From NCBI GenBank assembly GCA_963789255.1, contig CAWBJW010000001.1:1054001-1118000 (forward strand): a stretch of 64,000 nt of DNA, written 5' to 3'. This DNA is from DATARH01 sp963789255 (GTDB lineage: Bacteria; Pseudomonadota; Alphaproteobacteria; ATCC43930; CGMCC-115725). Below the pieces are notes generated by a model. The model did no database searches. It saw nothing but the letters and a program-made list of their open reading frames with translations, and was not told the DNA's origin. Below are positions 42,787 through 52,484 of this stretch, one piece after another. How positions within the stretch are numbered: position 1 is the stretch's first letter; each line of letters begins with the position of its first letter. Position numbers and translations under genes: made by a program.

Positions 42787-44238
42787 ATGTCGGATGCGAA
42801 TGCGGTCGATTACGACGGGTTGATCCCGAACAATGTCGGGCTCAACGCCGACCCGCGGCTGAGGCGGGCGCTCGAAAGCTGGCATCCGCGCTCGCTCGAC
42901 TGGTGGAAGGCGTGCGGCCCCGAGGGTTTCCAGTCGAGCCTTGTCTATCTGCGCACCGCAATCAGCGTCGAGCCCGAGGGCTGGGCCAGGTTCGGCTATG
43001 TCCGCATGCCCGAATACCGCTGGGGCATCCTCCTGGCCCCGGCGGTCGAGGACCGCGCGATCGGGTTCGGCGCGCATCGCGGCGAGCCGGCCTGGCAGGA
43101 GGTGCCGGGCGAATACCGCGCGATGCTGCGGCGGCTCATCGTCGTGCAGGGCGATACCGAACCCGCCTCGGTCGAGCAGCAGCGCCTCCTCGGCCGCACC
43201 GCCCCCTCGCTCTACGATCTGCGCAACCTGTTCCAGGTCAATGTCGAGGAAGGCCGCCATCTGTGGGCGATGGTCTACCTGTTGCAGAAATATTTCGGCC
43301 GCGACGGTCGCGAGGAGGCCGAAGACCTGCTGCGCCGCCGCTCGGGCGACCGGGACAGCCCGCGCCTTCTCGGCGCCTTCAACGAGCCGACGCCCGACTG
43401 GCTGGCGTTTTTCATGTTCACCTTCTTCACCGACCGCGACGGCAAGATGCAATTGCATGCCCTCTCGCAATCGGGCTTCGACCCCCTGTCGCGCACCTGC
43501 CGCTTCATGCTGACCGAAGAAGCGCATCACATGTTCGTCGGCCAAAGCGGGGTCGGCCGCATCATCGAGCGGACCTGCGCGGCGATGCGCGAGGCCGGCA
43601 TCGAGGATCCTGACGACATCGAGCGGGTGCGCGCGCTTAGGGTCATCGACCTGCCGACGATCCAGAAGCGGGCCAATCTGCATTTCTCGCTGACCCTCGA
43701 TCTGTTCGGCAGCGAGATCAGCACCAATGCCGCGAACGCCTTCAACGCCGGGATCAAGGGCCGCTACCAGGAAGACCAGATCGCCGACGATCACCGTCTG
43801 GTCGGCGCCGCCTACCAGGTGTTGCGGCTTAAGGACGGCCATATCGTCAAGGAAGACGTGCCGGCCCTCTCGGCGCTCAACATGCGATTGCGCGACGATT
43901 ACGTCGCCGACGCTCTCTCCGGGGTCGAGCGCTGGTGGAACCGCAGCATCGCGCGCGCCGGCTTCGACTATCGCCTCAAGCTGCCGCATGTCGCGTTCAA
44001 CCGGCGGATCGGCGAGTTCGCCGCGATCCACGCCGATCCCGACGGCAACATTCTGAGCCCGGAGGAATGGCAGCGCCGCCGCGGCGATTTTCTTCCGGTG
44101 GCCGACGACGATGCGTTTGTCGCGAGCGTGATGCAGCCGGTCACCGAACCCGGCGCCTTTGCCTCGTGGATCGCCCCGCCGCGCGCCGGCATCGACGGCA
44201 AGCCCGGCGATTTCGAATATGTGAAATTGCGGGAGTAG
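42787..44238 (+). CDS. boxB: Benzoyl-CoA 2,3-epoxidase, oxygenase component
   Basis: A 483-residue di-iron enzyme that epoxidises benzoyl-CoA with O2 and electrons from the BoxA reductase. The iron ligand motifs E-x-x-H are at Glu155-His158 (NVEEGRHLWAMVYLLQKYFG) and Glu245-His248 (LTEEAHHMFVGQSGVGR), 90 residues apart as in the characterised enzyme. LGAFNEPTPDWLAFFMFTFFTDRDGKMQL and RYQEDQIADDHRLVGAAYQ are further signatures. The ATG at 42787 follows GGAGG by seven bases. The reductase partner BoxA must be encoded elsewhere. Confidence 0.95.
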   Translation: MSDANAVDYDGLIPNNVGLNADPRLRRALESWHPRSLDWWKACGPEGFQSSLVYLRTAISVEPEGWARFGYVRMPEYRWGILLAPAVEDRAIGFGAHRGEPAWQEVPGEYRAMLRRLIVVQGDTEPASVEQQRLLGRTAPSLYDLRNLFQVNVEEGRHLWAMVYLLQKYFGRDGREEAEDLLRRRSGDRDSPRLLGAFNEPTPDWLAFFMFTFFTDRDGKMQLHALSQSGFDPLSRTCRFMLTEEAHHMFVGQSGVGRIIERTCAAMREAGIEDPDDIERVRALRVIDLPTIQKRANLHFSLTLDLFGSEISTNAANAFNAGIKGRYQEDQIADDHRLVGAAYQVLRLKDGHIVKEDVPALSALNMRLRDDYVADALSGVERWWNRSIARAGFDYRLKLPHVAFNRRIGEFAAIHADPDGNILSPEEWQRRRGDFLPVADDDAFVASVMQPVTEPGAFASWIAPPRAGIDGKPGDFEYVKLRE

Positions 44239-44242
44239 GGGC

Positions 44243-45226
44243 TTAGGGTACCAGGACCGCGGCGCCTTGCAGGGCGCCGGAGCGCAGGTCGGAGAGCGCC
44301 TGGTTCGCCGCGGCGAGCCGGTAGGTCCGGGTCGTCGTGCGGATGCCGGCGGCGGGGGCGAGCGCCAGAAATTCCTCGGCATCGCGGCGGGTCAGATTGG
44401 CGACCGAGCGGATCACCCGCTCTTCCCAGAGGAGGCGATAGGGGAAGGCCGGGATGTCGCTCATATGGATGCCGCCGCACACCACGGTGCCGCCCTTCCT
44501 GGTCGCCGCCAAGGCCAGCGGCACCAGCGCCCCGACCGGGGCGAAGATCAATGCCGCGTCGAGCGGTTCGGGCGGCATCTCGTCCGAACCGCCGGCCCAC
44601 GCCGCGCCGAGGCCGCGCGCGAAATCCTGCGCCGCCGCGTCGCCCGGGCGGGTGAAGGCGAAGACCTGGCGGCCCTGGTAGCGCGCCACCTGTGCCACGA
44701 TGTGCGCCGCCGCGCCGAAGCCGTAGACGCCGATGCGCTCGCCCTCTCCGGCGAGCCGCAATGTGCGGTAGCCGATGAGGCCGGCGCAGAGCAATGGCGC
44801 CGCTTCGACATCGCCGAAAACGGGGTCGATCGCGAAGCAATAGCGCTGGTCGGCAACGGTCAGCTCGGCATAGCCGCCATCGATCTGATAGCCGGTGAAG
44901 CGCGCCCGGTCGCACAAATTCTCACGGCCGCTGCGGCAATATTCGCAGACCCCGCAGGTCCAGCCAAGCCACGGCACGCCGACCCGGTCACCGACCCTGA
45001 AACGATCGGCATCGGCGCCCCGTTCGACGACGGTGCCGACGATTTCGTGGCCGGGAATCAGCGGCAGTTTCGGCTCGGGCAACTCGCCATCGACGACGTG
45101 CAGATCGGTGCGGCAGACCGCGCAGGCATGCACCGCGATCAGCACCTGGCCCGGGCCGGGACGCGGCGATGGCACATCGGCGGCGATGAGCCGGGTCCGT
45201 TTCGCTGTCAGCACTTGCGCGCGCAT
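44243..45226 (-). CDS. Zinc-dependent alcohol dehydrogenase
   Basis: A 327-residue medium-chain dehydrogenase. The catalytic zinc ligands are Cys in VHACAVCRTDLHVVDGEL and His in PLIPGHEIVGTVVERG. The structural zinc cysteines are in GVPWLGWTCGVCEYCRSGRENLCDRARF. The cofactor-binding loop is GVYGFGAAAHIVAQVARYQG. The absence of a D-x-R turn after the second strand leaves NAD/NADP choice open. It resembles the AdhA-like TIGR02822 group. It starts at the ATG 45226; the upstream frame to 45454 is noncoding-like. It is convergent with boxB, 4 bp between stops, and not obviously part of the box pathway. Confidence 0.9.
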   Translation of the reverse strand: MRAQVLTAKRTRLIAADVPSPRPGPGQVLIAVHACAVCRTDLHVVDGELPEPKLPLIPGHEIVGTVVERGADADRFRVGDRVGVPWLGWTCGVCEYCRSGRENLCDRARFTGYQIDGGYAELTVADQRYCFAIDPVFGDVEAAPLLCAGLIGYRTLRLAGEGERIGVYGFGAAAHIVAQVARYQGRQVFAFTRPGDAAAQDFARGLGAAWAGGSDEMPPEPLDAALIFAPVGALVPLALAATRKGGTVVCGGIHMSDIPAFPYRLLWEERVIRSVANLTRRDAEEFLALAPAAGIRTTTRTYRLAAANQALSDLRSGALQGAAVLVP

Positions 45227-45437
45227 CGGAAACGCTCCTGGTGCTCGATGAGTGAGATGCCGGCACGAGATTGCTTCGTCGCTGCCCTCCTCGCAATGAC
45301 AGCCAATAGCCGACGCCGAATCAAGCCGGGACAAGCGCCGCCGGTTCGACGCTTGCACCGGCACAGCGCCGCCCCGGGCGGGGCCGACAAAAGGGGCTTG
45401 GCAGCGGCGGCAAATTCGGCTTCCTGATCGGTTGACG

Positions 45438-46187
45438 ATGACCCGCAGCCGCACATCAGGGACCGACCCGATCGGCGAGGCCGCGCTCTACCGGCCGGTC
45501 AAGCATTTTCTCGAACGCCTCGGCTACGAGGTCAAGGGCGAGGTGCGCGGCTGCGACCTTGTCGCCCGCCGCGGCGACGAGCCGGCGGTCATCGTCGAAT
45601 TGAAGCTGCGCTTCAATCTGGCGCTGGTGTTGCAGGGCGTTGACCGCCTGGCCATGAGCGAGCGGGTCTATCTCGCCGTGCCGCGGCCGTCGCGCGCCGC
45701 CCGCGGCATCATGCCCGATACCCCGCGGGTCCGCCGGTTGTGCCGGCGGCTTGGCCTCGGGCTGATCCTTGTCGGACGCGACACGGTGGCGGTCGTCGAG
45801 GAGCCGGTGCCCTACCGGCCGCGGCCGGCGCGAACCCGCGCGGCGCGGTTGATCGCCGAGTTCGAACGGCGCGCGGGCGACCCGAATGTCGGCGGCCGGA
45901 CGCGCGCTCCCGTTGTCACCGCCTACCGCCAGGATGCGCTGCGCGTTGCCCGCATGCTCGCCGCGACGGGCCCGATGCGGCTCGCTGATCTGCGCGCCAT
46001 GACCGGAGTGGCAGACGCCGGGCGCCTGCTGCAGCGCAATGTCTACGGCTGGTTCGCCCGGCTCGCTCGCGCCACCTACGCGCTGTCCGATCGCGGGCAT
46101 GAGGCGCTCGGACAATTCGCCGACGCGGTGGCGGCGCTCGCCGAGCCTGATGGTGCCATTCGGGACGGCGAGCGGGCGGTGGCGTGA
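45438..46187 (+). CDS. DUF2161 family PD-(D/E)XK-type protein
   Basis: A 249-residue protein. The N-terminal half has a restriction-endonuclease-like core: LYRPVKHFLERLGYEVKGEVRGCDLVARRGDEPAVIVELKLRFN, where Asp of CDLV and E-x-K of VELKL form the PD-(D/E)XK signature. The C-terminal half looks like a winged-helix module (RVARMLAATGPMRLADLRAMTGVADAGRLLQRNVYGWF). Members are putative nucleases with unknown target; no defence genes adjoin. The start is ATG 45438 (a TTG at 45432 is possible). The stop overlaps the next start by one base (TGATG). Confidence 0.85.
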   Translation: MTRSRTSGTDPIGEAALYRPVKHFLERLGYEVKGEVRGCDLVARRGDEPAVIVELKLRFNLALVLQGVDRLAMSERVYLAVPRPSRAARGIMPDTPRVRRLCRRLGLGLILVGRDTVAVVEEPVPYRPRPARTRAARLIAEFERRAGDPNVGGRTRAPVVTAYRQDALRVARMLAATGPMRLADLRAMTGVADAGRLLQRNVYGWFARLARATYALSDRGHEALGQFADAVAALAEPDGAIRDGERAVA

Positions 46188-47065
46188 TGGCGCCGCGCGG
46201 GGAAGACGAGCGTCTGCGCCGGCTGATCGCCGATTATTTCGGCGCCGCGGCGCGGCTGCGGGTGTTGCGCGCGACGCCGGCGTTCGGCGCTCCGGTGTTC
46301 GTCGTCGATTTCGACCGCGGCGCGCGGCATTACCGCACCTTCGGCTCGTTCGGCCCGTCCTTCGGCACCGCGACCCCCGACGAACCGCAGGTCACCGAGC
46401 AATCGAGCATGGACCTGCTCTATCCGGCACAGCTCGTCTTTCATTACGAGCGGCTGATGTCGCTTGCCTTTGCGCTGTGCGAGCGGCCGGTGACGGCGCT
46501 GTTGCTCGGCGTCGGCGGCGCCGCGATGTGGCGCTTCATGCGCGCCTATCTGCCGGAATGCGCGCCGACGCTCGTCGATGCCGACGAAACTGTGGCGGCG
46601 ATTGCCGGACGCTGGTTCTATTTGAGCCAGCCGGTCGTGATCGACAGCGCCCAGCGCTTTCTGGCCGGCAATACAAGGCAATTCGACGCGGTCCTCGTCG
46701 ATCTCTACGATTCGCGCGGGCCGGCGCCGTTCGACGAAGGGTTCTGGGCGCGCACTATCGACGCGCTGGCGCCGGGCGGATGTCTCGCCACCAACTGGGC
46801 CGATTTCGCCACCAACAGGGGGGTGCGGCCGATGGCCGAGGCGCAGCGAGCAGTGGCGCGCGCCCGCGGTTTCGACACCTATTACGTGACCCGGCGCGGC
46901 TTCCGCGACAATCTGATCCAATACCTGCCGACCGGCAGCGAGCGCCAGCCCGAGGCGATCGCCGCCGCACTCGAGCGCTTCGCGCAGAGCCGCCGCCTGC
47001 CCGATCGCGGCCGCTTCATCCTCGAACATTGCCTGATATCGACCGGCTTCCCGATCGATTTCTGA
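46187..47065 (+). CDS. Spermidine synthase-like protein (class I methyltransferase fold)
   Basis: A 292-residue protein of the polyamine-synthase-like Rossmann fold. LLLGVGGAAMWRFMRAYLPECAPTLVDADETVAAIA is the nucleotide-binding strand-loop-helix, with the acidic residue VDAD binding the ribose. FDAVLVDLYDSRGPAPFDEGFWARTIDAL matches the D-x-Y-D segment of spermidine synthases. The product could be a polyamine, but many such stand-alone homologues are of unknown function. Translationally coupled to the DUF2161 gene, though no functional link is known. Confidence 0.82.
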   Translation: MAPRGEDERLRRLIADYFGAAARLRVLRATPAFGAPVFVVDFDRGARHYRTFGSFGPSFGTATPDEPQVTEQSSMDLLYPAQLVFHYERLMSLAFALCERPVTALLLGVGGAAMWRFMRAYLPECAPTLVDADETVAAIAGRWFYLSQPVVIDSAQRFLAGNTRQFDAVLVDLYDSRGPAPFDEGFWARTIDALAPGGCLATNWADFATNRGVRPMAEAQRAVARARGFDTYYVTRRGFRDNLIQYLPTGSERQPEAIAAALERFAQSRRLPDRGRFILEHCLISTGFPIDF

Positions 47066-47131
47066 TCGCGCTCGGGTTTCCGCCCCCGTTCCGCAATGGT
47101 ACGTTGATCGGCAAGTACATTGGGGGATGCG

Positions 47132-50100
47132 ATGCTGCGCGCGCTTTCGTTGTTGGTTGTCGTCCTCATCGCCGCTCCGGCCGCGGCGCAGGAATACCAG
47201 TCGAAGGAGCTGGGCGACGCCGCCGCCGGGTATCGCCAGGAGCTGATCGACAGCGTTCCCGCCGCCAAGCGGCAGCCGGCATTGATTGCCCGGCTGCGCC
47301 GCGACGCCGACGGCGAATACCAGGCCAAGCGCTATGCCCAGGCGATCGATGACCTGACCCGAGCGATCGCCTCCGGCGCCGATGACGGGCGGGTCTGGCT
47401 GCATCTCGCCCAGGCGCTCGCCGGCGCCCGCGACGACCACGTGCCGCTCGCCGCCTACAATGCCTACAGCAAATCGACCGACCCAGTCGAACGCGGCGCC
47501 GCGCTGTTCCTGATCGGCAGCGATTACGACCGCCACGACAAGCAAAAGGACGCGCTCGCCGCCTTCCAGGCCGGGCTCGCGCTTACCGGCTCCGCATCCG
47601 TCGCCGAGCGGGTCGAGCAGTTGAAGCGGCTGGTCCTGTTCCGCGTGACCAAGGTCGAGATCGCGGCGGAAGCCGATATGCCGCGCGCCTGCCTGCGCTT
47701 CAACGAGAAGATCGCCACCAAACCCGATCTTTCCTACGGCGATTTCGTGCGCGCCACCCCGGAACTCGCCGGCATCGTCACTACCCGCGGCGACACGCTC
47801 TGCCTCGATGGTCTGAAACACGGCGAGACCTACGATGTCGAGTTGCTCGCCGGCTTCCCGGCCGCCAGCGGCGAGACAACGCAGGACAGCTGGACGACCC
47901 GGATCGTCGTGCCCGACCGCAAGCCGGCGATCAGCTTTGCCGGCACCGGCTACGTGTTGCCGCGCGAGGCGAGCGCCGGGCTGCCGGTCACCACGATCAA
48001 TCTCGACAAGGTCAAGCTGCGGCTGGTGCGGATCAACACGCGAAACCTCGTCCCCAGCATCGATGCCGGCAAGCTGACCATGAGCTTCGATCCGGACGAC
48101 ATCGACGAGCTGATCAACCAGAGCGGCAGCCTCGTCTGGCAGGGCGTGATAACGATCGCGGGCGAGCGCAACCGGCCGGTCGTTACCGCAATCCCGCTCG
48201 CCCCGCTGCTGCGCGACAAGGGCCCCGGGGTCTATCTGGCGGTCGTCGAGCGTGCCGATGCGAAGCCCGGCGGTTCGAGCAAGCCCGCGACCAATTGGGT
48301 GCTTGTCTCCAATCTCGGCCTCACCGCCTATAGTGGCAGCGACGGCATGACCGTCGCGGTGCGCTCGCTGGCCGACGCGAAGCCGCTGGCCGGGGTCGCG
48401 CTGCGCCTCTACGCGCGCAACAACGGCGAGCTGGCAACGGTCACGAGCGGCTCGGACGGGCTCGCCCATATCCCCGCCGGCCTCTTGCATGGCGGGGGCG
48501 GCGACGAGCCGTTTGCAGTCATTGCCGCGACGGCGGACGGCGATTTCAACTTCCTCGAAATCGGTCGCGCCGCGTTCGACCTGTCGGATCGAGGGGTCAG
48601 CGGCCGGAAGCAGCCGGGGCCGGTCGACGCCTATCTCTATACCGACCGCGGCATCTACCGGCCGGGCGAAACCGTCCACCTGACCGCACTGGTGCGCGAC
48701 GACAAGGCCGCGGCGATGTCGGGTTTGCCGGTCATGGTGCGGCTGCTGCGGCCGGACGGGGTCGAGGTCGACCGCCGCCAGCTCGCCGGCGGCAAGCTCG
48801 GCGCCTACGACGAGACTTATGCGCTGGCGCGCGATGCGCGCATCGGCACCTGGCAGGTCGAGATGAAGCTCGATCCGAAGGCGCCGCCGATCGGCAGCGC
48901 CGAGTTCCGGGTCGAGGATTTCGTGCCGCCGCAACTCAAGGTCGAGCTGTCCGCCGCCGACCGGCCGATCCGCCCGGGCGCGCCGTTCCCGGTCGCGGTG
49001 GCGGCAAATTACTATTACGGGGCGCCGGGCGCCGGGCTCGCCGTCGAGGCGCAGGCGGCGATCGCCTTCGACGAGCAGCCCTACCCGAACGACCCGGGCT
49101 TCCAATTCGGCCTCATCGACGAGAAATTCGACGGCCAGACCAAGGACCTCGACGCGCCGGCGACCGATGATGCCGGCAAATCGAGCGTGGAACTCAACCT
49201 CGCCGATCTGCCCGATCTGACAAGGCCGCTGGCGGCGACGATCCAGATCAGCGTGTTCGAGCCGAGCGGGCGCGCGGTCAGCGCAAGCGTGACCCGGCCG
49301 ATCCGAACGCGGCCGCTGGCGATCGGGCTGCGTTCGCCGGCCGGCGACGACGCGATCGCCGAGGGGCAGCCGGCGAGCGTCGAAATCATCGCCCTCGACG
49401 GCGACGCCAAGCACACCGCCGCGAAGGGGTTGCGCTGGGAATTGCTGCGCGAGAACTGGCAATATTCCTGGTATTCGGTCAACGGCTCGTGGCGGCACAA
49501 GGTCGAGGTGCGCGATCAGCCGCTCGAAGCCGGAACGCTCGATGTCGGCGCCGACCACCCAGCGACGCTGTCGCGCACGTTGCCCGCCGGGCGCTATCGC
49601 TGGGAAGTCAGCGACGGCGCGAGCGGCGCGCAGTCGAGCCTGCGCTTTCATGTCGGCTGGTGGGTCGATGCGGCATTGCCGGACATCCCCGACAAGCTTG
49701 GCGCGACGCTTGACAAGGCGACCTACCGGCCGGGCGAGACCGCAAAGCTGTTCATCAAGGCGCCGTTCGCCGGCGAGGCGGAGGTGGCGATCGCCTCGGA
49801 CCGCATCCTGGCGTTGCGCTCGGTTAAGCTGCCGCTGGCGGGTGCGACCGTCGAGATCCCGGTCGATGCCGGGTGGGGCAGCGGGGTCTACGCGCTGGTC
49901 AGCGCCTATCGCCCGCAAAGCGCAGCCTCGCCCGGACCGGGTCAGGCGATGAATCAGGTGCCGCCCCGCGGGCCGGGACGCGCGGTCGGCGTCGCCTGGC
50001 TCGGCATCGATACCAGCCCGCGGACGCTGTCGGTGGCGCTCACCGCGCCCGCTGTCGCGCGGCCGCGCGGTCCCGTGGAGATCGGGGTCAAGGTTGCCGG

Positions 50101-52346
50101 ACTCGCCGCCGGCGAGGAGGCCTACGTCACCCTCGCCGCGGTCGACGAGGCGGTGCTGAAGCTGACGGATTTCGCCAGCCCGGCGCCGGAGAAATACTAT
50201 TTCGGCCAGCGCCAGCTCGGGGTCGAATTGCGCGACCTCTACGGTAGGCTGATCGACCCGCGCGCCGGCGGAGTGGGGGTGCTGCGCAGCGGCGGCGACC
50301 AGTTTGCCAAGCGCTCTGTCGCCGGCCTCCCCGACAAGAGCAGCCGCGTGGTGGCGCTCTACTCGGGGGTCGTGCGGCTTGACGGCGACGGCGCTGCCAC
50401 GGTCCATTTCGACCTTCCCGATTTCCAAGGCCAGGCTGAGGCTGATGGCGGCGGCGTTTTCGGCCGACAAGCTCGGCTCCGCGACCGCCGCGGTGACGGT
50501 GCGCGATCCGGTCGTGACGCTGGTCGCGCTGCCGCGCTTTCTGGCGCCGGGCGACAAGGCGCAGATCGGGCTCGTCATCAACAACCTCGAAGGCGCGGCC
50601 GGCGACTACCATCTGAAATTTGCCGCCAGCGGCGCGGGCGCGTTCGCCATGCCGGTCGAGCGCACGATCCCGCTTGGCCCCGGCGCCGGCTTCAGCGGCG
50701 CATTCCCGCTGGTGGCAAACACATCAGGCAATATCGCGCTGCATCTCGACCTGACCGGTCCCAACGATCTGCATATCGCGCGCGATTTCACGCTCGGCGT
50801 GCGGCCGGCGCAGGCCTATCACCTGCACCGCTTCGTCGGCCGGCTCGAGCCGGGGCAGAGCGTCACGCTCGACGACGGCGCTGCCGACGAATTCCTGCCC
50901 GGCACGGCGGAGGCGCTGCTGACCGTTAGTCCGCGCCCCGATTGGGACGTCCCCGGCCTTTTGCGCGCGCTCGACCGCTACGCCTATGGCTGTCTCGAAC
51001 AGACGACCAGCCGGGCCTTGCCGCTGCTCTATGTCGGTCCAGTTGCCGGGCTGTGGCAGACCGATCCGGGCTTCTCGCCGGCGGCAACAATCGACCGCGC
51101 GATCGGACACGTCGTCGAATTGCAGCGTTCGGACGGCAGCTTCGGGGTGTGGAGCGACAGCGATGACACGGTGCCGTGGCTCGATGCCTACGCCACCGAC
51201 TTCCTGCTGCGCGCCAAGGACCACGGGAAATCGGTGCCGGATTATGCGCTGAAGGCGGCGCTCGGCTGGCTGCGCGACTTTGTCCGGCAGCAGCACACCG
51301 ACGCCAAAAGCCTGCCGGCGATGGCCTACGCCCACTACGTGCTGGCGCGCGCCAACACCGGCGAACTGCCCGATTTGCGCTATTTCAACGACACGCAACT
51401 AGCCAACCTGCCGACCCAGCTTGCCAAGGCGCAGCTCGGTGCGGCGCTGGCCGCCTATGGCGATATGCCGCGCGCCGCCGCCGCCTATGCGGCGGCGCTG
51501 GCAGCGCCGATGCCGCGGCCCGCCGGCCTGCGCACTATCGATTACGGCAGCGACCTGCGCGACAGCGCCGGTGTGCTCGCCTTCGCCGGCGGGAATGCGG
51601 CGGTGCAGCCGCGGCTGACCGCGATGATGGACCGGATCGCTGAGCTGTTCGCCCGCACCAGCCGGACCAGCACGCAGGAAGAGGCCTGGCTCTTGATGGC
51701 GGCCGAGGCGGCGGTGCGCGTCACCGGCGGCAAGATGACTGTCGCGGTCGGCGATGCGGCGCCGCAGCAGCGCAGCGAGCCGCTTTATTTCCGGCGCGCC
51801 CTCGGGTCCGGCGCGGCGCCGCTTTCGGTAGCCAATCGCGGCACGGCTCCGGCGTGGCGGACGGTCTCGATCACTGGGGTGCCCAAGGGCGATCTGCCCG
51901 CCGACAGCAGCGGCTACTCGGTGAGCCGCGCGATCTTCCGTCCTGACGGATCGTCGGTGGATCTCGCCAAGGTGCGGCAGACCGATCTCTTCGTCGTCGT
52001 CATCAAGGGCAAGCGCACCGACTCGGCGCGCGCCGCGCGAACGCTTGTCGTCGACCTGCTGCCGGCCGGGTTCGAGATCGCGACGGCGACGCTCAGCGGC
52101 CAATCCGCCGCGAATTACCCCTGGCTCGCGAAGCTCAGCGATACCGCCTATACCGAGGAGCGCGACGACCGCTACATCGCCGCGCTCGACCTCGATGCCG
52201 GCGCCGGCGCATTCACGCTGGCCTATGTCGTGCGCGCGGTGACGCCGGGCGACTTCAAATATCCCGCGCTCGTCGTCGAGGACATGTACGAGCCCGAGAC
52301 CTCGGGCCGCACCGCGATCGGCAAGCTCAGCGTGCAGGCGCGGTAA
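47132..52346 (+). pseudogene. Bacterial alpha-2-macroglobulin family protein, one-base frameshift
   Basis: About 1737 residues if read across one break. The signal peptide is MLRALSLLVVVLIAAPAAAQ; no lipobox cysteine follows, so unlike E. coli YfhM it is probably periplasmic and soluble. The MG2-type segment AYLYTDRGIYRPGETVHLTALVRD lies near residue 510. A frame change occurs at about 50431 (CAAGGCCAGG, one C too many), and the A2M domain resumes as RLRLMAAAFSADKLGSATAAV. The thioester Cys-Leu-Glu-Gln is present (YGCLEQTTSRALPLLYV, Cys1287). Such proteins trap proteases in the periplasm and are usually paired with PBP1C, as here. If the insertion is real, the thioester half is lost. Confidence 0.88.
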
Positions 52347-52365
52347 ACTGCTATGCTTGGTCAAC

Positions 52366-52484
52366 GTGCGTCCTTCGATACGGCCGCTTCGCGGCCTCCT
52401 CAGGATGACGTAATCTCTTGATACAACGCAAAAAAATCCGTCATCCTGAGGAGCACCCCAAAGGGGCGCGTCTCGAAGGACGCA
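52366..52484. repeat. Inverted repeat (copy of the 26670 unit) at the A2M-pbpC junction
   Basis: GTGCGTCCTTCGATACGGC, CTCCTCAGGATGACG and, inverted, CGTCATCCTGAGGAG, GCGCGTCTCGAAGGACGCAC. Arms match those of the repeat at 26670-26786, and the AT-rich spacer (AATCTCTTGATACAACGC) differs. The right arm is translated as the N-terminus of pbpC. Confidence 0.75.

Noticed and set aside
45438..47065. DUF2161 nuclease-like protein plus methyltransferase-like protein as a restriction-modification system
   Set aside because: The second protein is spermidine-synthase-like and has no DNA-methyltransferase catalytic motif (N/D-PP-Y/W or PC), and no specificity module is present.
46076..50584. A 1502-codon open frame on the minus strand across the alpha-2-macroglobulin gene
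   Set aside because: It is a GC-rich antisense shadow: no recognisable domain, Arg/Gly/Asp-biased composition, and the plus strand has clear family motifs throughout.
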